Under the pieces are notes generated by a model. That model was given only the letters and a program-made list of their open reading frames with translations, searched no databases and was not told where the DNA came from. Made by a program: the position numbers and the translations under genes. A stretch of DNA of 9,310 nt from an uncultured Alphaproteobacteria bacterium (lineage in GTDB: Bacteria > Pseudomonadota > Alphaproteobacteria > Rs-D84), in contig CALCGS010000048.1 in NCBI GenBank assembly GCA_937901165.1, positions 1-9,310 of the forward strand, given 5' to 3'. Shown in pieces: positions 7,402-9,310 of this stretch; position 1 is the stretch's first letter; each line of letters begins with the position of its first letter.

Positions 7402-7519
7402 ACAACAATTTTATAAAAAACTGAATAAATACATAATAAAAAATGGGAAAACATACAATTAAAATCCGGCAAAAACAGGTTATATTTCACAACATTTTTA
7501 ATATGAAAATCTTGTCAAA

Positions 7520-7547
7520 TTTTTTTTTGATTTTTTTTTGTATTTTT
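7520..7547. promoter_or_regulatory. Helically phased T-tracts upstream of the cysteine-rich gene
   Basis: Two runs of nine T (7520-7528 and 7531-7539) and one run of five T (7543-7547) start 11 and 12 bp apart. That is close to the DNA helical repeat, so the tracts should add up to a curved segment. They end just before the TTGCAA -35-like box and could serve as an UP-like or bend element. Confidence 0.4.
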
Positions 7548-7550
7548 AAG

Positions 7551-7594
7551 TTGCAAGTGAAAATATTTATTATAGTATGTTTAGTATAAAAGGG
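7551..7594 (+). promoter_or_regulatory. Candidate promoter and ribosome binding site of the cysteine-rich gene
   Basis: TTGCAA (7551-7556) can pair with TAGTAT (7573-7578, 16-bp spacer) or with the better box TATAGT (7571-7576, 14-bp spacer, short). A second TAGTAT is at 7582-7587. AAAAGGG (7588-7594) is a clear Shine-Dalgarno sequence 7 nt before the TTG start. The exact -10 box cannot be settled by eye. Confidence 0.4.
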
Positions 7595-7601
7595 TTAGGA
7601 A

Positions 7602-9310
7602 TTGAGAGTTTTATCGAAATTTTTTCGTTTAGTACTTTTCACTACTATTACATTAGTATGTACAATTGTTTTGCCAACCTTCGCAGCACCAAAGGGCGAC
7701 AGTTCGAACAGTTCGATTGACTGGTGTAATTTATGTGAACCAAGTAAAATGTGGGATCCTACAACTAATAAATGTTTTGACTGTAATAGTAAAAACGGTG
7801 GTGAATATAACCCTAGTACCTGTACCTGTGATTGTAAAGATAATACCCATTACACATATAATCCAAATTTATATATGTGTGTTCCAACAATCGATTGGTG
7901 TGAAAACGCTTGTGAATCACCAGCTGTATGGGACCCTGTAACCCAGACATGTAATGGAAAATGTAATAAAGATTTGGGATTGGTGTACGATAAAGATTTA
8001 TGTGAATGTGTATGTAACGAAAAAGGTACAACATACAATCCAGACACTGAACAATGTGAAAAGATTAATTATTGTATAGAGCATTCTGAATGCTCTTTCC
8101 CATCGGTATGGGATGAAGACAACAAAACCTGTGGTACATGTGCCACAATACCTGGCGTTTCATATTACGACCCGGCATCATGCCAATGTTTATGCACACT
8201 TGATAAATATACGTATGATTTTACATCTGGAACATGTGTACCAGACAAAGGTGGAGACAATCCAGGAAAAGGTGGCGACAGTTCAAACAGTTCGATTGAT
8301 TGGTGTAATTTATGCGACCCAGAACAAATGTGGAATCCTTCAAAAGACGACTGTGCAGAATGTGGTGAAGGTACAATATATAACTATAATACATGTACTT
8401 GCGATTGTGAGGACCCTGTAAACACTACATATAACCCAAATTTACAAAGATGCGTTCCAACAACAGACTGGTGCGAAAACCAATGTTCTGAAAAAGGCGT
8501 ATGGGACCCAGCAACCCAGATATGCGACGGTATGTGTGATTCTGGTTTGGGATTAGTGTACGATAAAGATTTATGTGAATGTGTATGTAAAGAAAAAGGT
8601 ACAACATATAATCCCGATACCGGCAGATGTGAACCAAAGGCCAGTTATTGCGGCGACTGTACTTTTCCTGCTGCATGGAACGGTTCTGAATGTGTTGATC
8701 GATGTGTCACAATACCGGGTATTTCATATTATGACCCTGCATCATGCCGTTGTCGTTGTACAGTGGATGGTTATGTATATGACGGCAAACTTGGAACATG
8801 TGTACCTGACGAAAGTGGTAATTCTTGCGATGCTGGATATTATTGGGATTCCGGCACAGGTGCATGCACACGCTGTGCCGCGGGTTCTTACTGTCCTGGT
8901 GGCACAGCACAACCAACCACATGTCCTGCGGGTTCTTACTGTCCTGCCGGTGTTGCACAACCAACAAATTGTCCTGCGGGTAAATATAGTCCGACCGAAG
9001 GTTCTTCTGTTTGTATTTTATGTCCAAGCGGAAAAGTCAGTAAGGAAGGGGCTTCTGAATGTTATAACAGAAACTGCAGCCAAGTTGGTTACTATTTTGA
9101 CAATGGAACATGTAAAGTTTGTCCGACAGGAACTTATTGTCCTGGAAATGATAAAATGATTCCTTGTGAACCTGGAACACATGCTGAAAGTATTAAGTCT
9201 GATTCTTGTGCAATTTGTCCGGCTGGAACATATGCAGGTAAAGGATTTACAACATGTTCCAAGTGCCCTGCTGGTAAGTATAGTGATGCAGGTGCTGCTG
9301 AATGTCATTT
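7602..9310 (+). CDS. Secreted cysteine-rich modular repeat protein, 3' end outside window
   Basis: I do not recognise this protein as a named family. The frame runs 569 codons without a stop and leaves the window. The start is TTG at 7602: a TAG lies in frame at 7596-7598, no other start codon gives a signal peptide, and AAAAGGG sits 7 nt upstream. Residues 1-28 are a Sec signal peptide (basic start, long hydrophobic core, end LPTFA-AP). Residues 32-215 and 225-403 are two copies of one unit, each made of three modules with exactly eight Cys. From 409 on come short repeats of the form CPAGxYCPxG, like eukaryotic GCC2/GCC3 (ephrin-receptor/TNFR-like) repeats. About 68 Cys, all apparently in patterned positions, imply heavy disulfide bonding outside the cytoplasm. 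A role as adhesin, surface antigen or secreted host-interaction factor is inferred. No lipobox or anchor is visible yet; one may lie beyond the window. Confidence 0.9.
   Translation, partial: MRVLSKFFRLVLFTTITLVCTIVLPTFAAPKGDSSNSSIDWCNLCEPSKMWDPTTNKCFDCNSKNGGEYNPSTCTCDCKDNTHYTYNPNLYMCVPTIDWCENACESPAVWDPVTQTCNGKCNKDLGLVYDKDLCECVCNEKGTTYNPDTEQCEKINYCIEHSECSFPSVWDEDNKTCGTCATIPGVSYYDPASCQCLCTLDKYTYDFTSGTCVPDKGGDNPGKGGDSSNSSIDWCNLCDPEQMWNPSKDDCAECGEGTIYNYNTCTCDCEDPVNTTYNPNLQRCVPTTDWCENQCSEKGVWDPATQICDGMCDSGLGLVYDKDLCECVCKEKGTTYNPDTGRCEPKASYCGDCTFPAAWNGSECVDRCVTIPGISYYDPASCRCRCTVDGYVYDGKLGTCVPDESGNSCDAGYYWDSGTGACTRCAAGSYCPGGTAQPTTCPAGSYCPAGVAQPTNCPAGKYSPTEGSSVCILCPSGKVSKEGASECYNRNCSQVGYYFDNGTCKVCPTGTYCPGNDKMIPCEPGTHAESIKSDSCAICPAGTYAGKGFTTCSKCPAGKYSDAGAAECH
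7695..8246 (+). repeat. First copy of the three-module Cys-rich unit
   Basis: Residues 32-215. After the linker GDSSNSSI, three modules start at residues 40 (DWCNLC), 98 (DWCENAC) and 156 (NYC). Each carries eight Cys in the same order: an N-terminal pair, a second pair after a 'W(D/N)' stretch, a CxCxC triplet after 'Y(N/D)', and a last Cys. The first two modules are 58 residues, the third 60. Confidence 0.85.
8274..8810 (+). repeat. Second copy of the three-module Cys-rich unit
   Basis: Residues 225-403 repeat the first unit, beginning with the same GDSSNSSIDWCNLC. Modules start at 233, 289 and 348, again with eight Cys each. A 35-bp stretch at 8556-8590 is identical to 7983-8017. The two copies start 579 bp apart and are joined by a Gly/Asp/Lys linker (216-224). 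This is an in-frame segmental duplication. Confidence 0.85.
8880..8980 (+). repeat. 48-bp tandem repeat encoding CPAG-type units
   Basis: A 19-bp sequence starting GCGGGTTCTTACTG occurs at 8880-8898 and again at 8928-8946, and its first bases recur at 8976, giving a 48-bp (16-residue) period. The encoded units read AAGSYCPGGTAQPTTC, PAGSYCPAGVAQPTNC and then PAGKYSP. Such near-identical tandem DNA repeats can gain or lose copies in frame. Confidence 0.75.

Larger units (their letters stand above)
7228..7601. other. Divergent intergenic region without a protein gene
   Basis: No frame on either strand looks coding. The region holds the deaminase leader and -10 box, two inverted repeats (7293-7305 and 7311-7326), a weak hairpin at 7350-7365 (CCG/CGG ends), the terminator-like hairpin at 7374-7401, phased T-tracts (7520-7547), and the promoter and leader of the cysteine-rich gene. 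It is by far the longest gap between genes in the window. Confidence 0.55.

Noticed and set aside
7650..7664. Lipobox around Cys20 of the signal peptide
   Set aside because: The residues before the Cys are T-L-V, lacking the small residue needed at -1, and the hydrophobic core continues beyond it; a signal peptidase I site after TFA fits better.
7695..8810. CRISPR array or noncoding tandem repeats
   Set aside because: The repeat periods are about 174 and 579 bp, diverged, in frame and coding; there are no short identical repeats with unique spacers.
7666..9159. Several plus-strand ORFs (7666-7941, 8113-8421, 8575-9159) inside the cysteine-rich region
   Set aside because: They are out of frame with the single continuous frame that starts at 7602, which has a signal peptide and patterned cysteines. 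They repeat each other only because the underlying DNA is repeated.
9018..9308. Minus-strand Thr/Cys/Ser-rich ORF open to the window edge
   Set aside because: It is the reverse shadow of the CPAG repeats, and its composition follows from the repeat codons.

Overview
The window is an AT-rich stretch of bacterial DNA with compact, mostly leftward gene clusters of ordinary housekeeping genes. At the right end is the start of a large secreted cysteine-rich repeat protein. TGG encodes Trp throughout, and TAA or TAG ends the genes, so the genetic code is standard. The low GC, the housekeeping genes and the 'CPAG(S/T)YCPGG'-type repeats would fit an uncultured host-associated (gut-type) alphaproteobacterium. 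That placement is inference from gene flavour only; no rRNA or other marker gene is present.

Layout from left to right. Positions 1-104 (minus) hold the first 34 codons of a probable FAD-linked oxidase, with a putative promoter and a 19-bp inverted repeat behind it. Positions 105-349 hold no convincing gene, only a start-less open frame (96-260, plus) and a 25-bp all-A/T palindrome. Next are two closely spaced leftward genes: a YgjP-type zinc metallopeptidase (350-1057) and a short transketolase (1063-2853). RNase HI (rnhA, 2891-3319) is the only plus-strand housekeeping gene. It diverges from transketolase over a 37-bp gap where two promoters appear to overlap, and it converges tail to tail with a PMCA-type Ca2+ P-type ATPase (3326-5962). 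That ATPase lies 20 bp downstream of an MTA/SAH deaminase (5983-7227), probably in one leftward transcript.

Positions 7228-7601 are an intergenic region with inverted repeats, a possible terminator hairpin and helically phased T-tracts. It separates the leftward deaminase from a rightward gene that begins with TTG at 7602 and is still open at the window end. This gene encodes a signal peptide, then six 8-cysteine modules of 56-60 residues arranged as two A-B-C triplets (a duplicated unit of about 190 residues), then a run of short CPAG-type repeats like those of eukaryotic TNFR/ephrin-receptor-like (GCC2/GCC3) surface proteins. This protein is the most unusual content of the window.

Functionally, transketolase belongs to the non-oxidative pentose phosphate pathway, RNase HI removes RNA from RNA-DNA hybrids, the deaminase handles SAM-cycle by-products, and the ATPase exports Ca2+. 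The cysteine-rich protein is probably a disulfide-stabilised surface or secreted factor; its partner is unknown.
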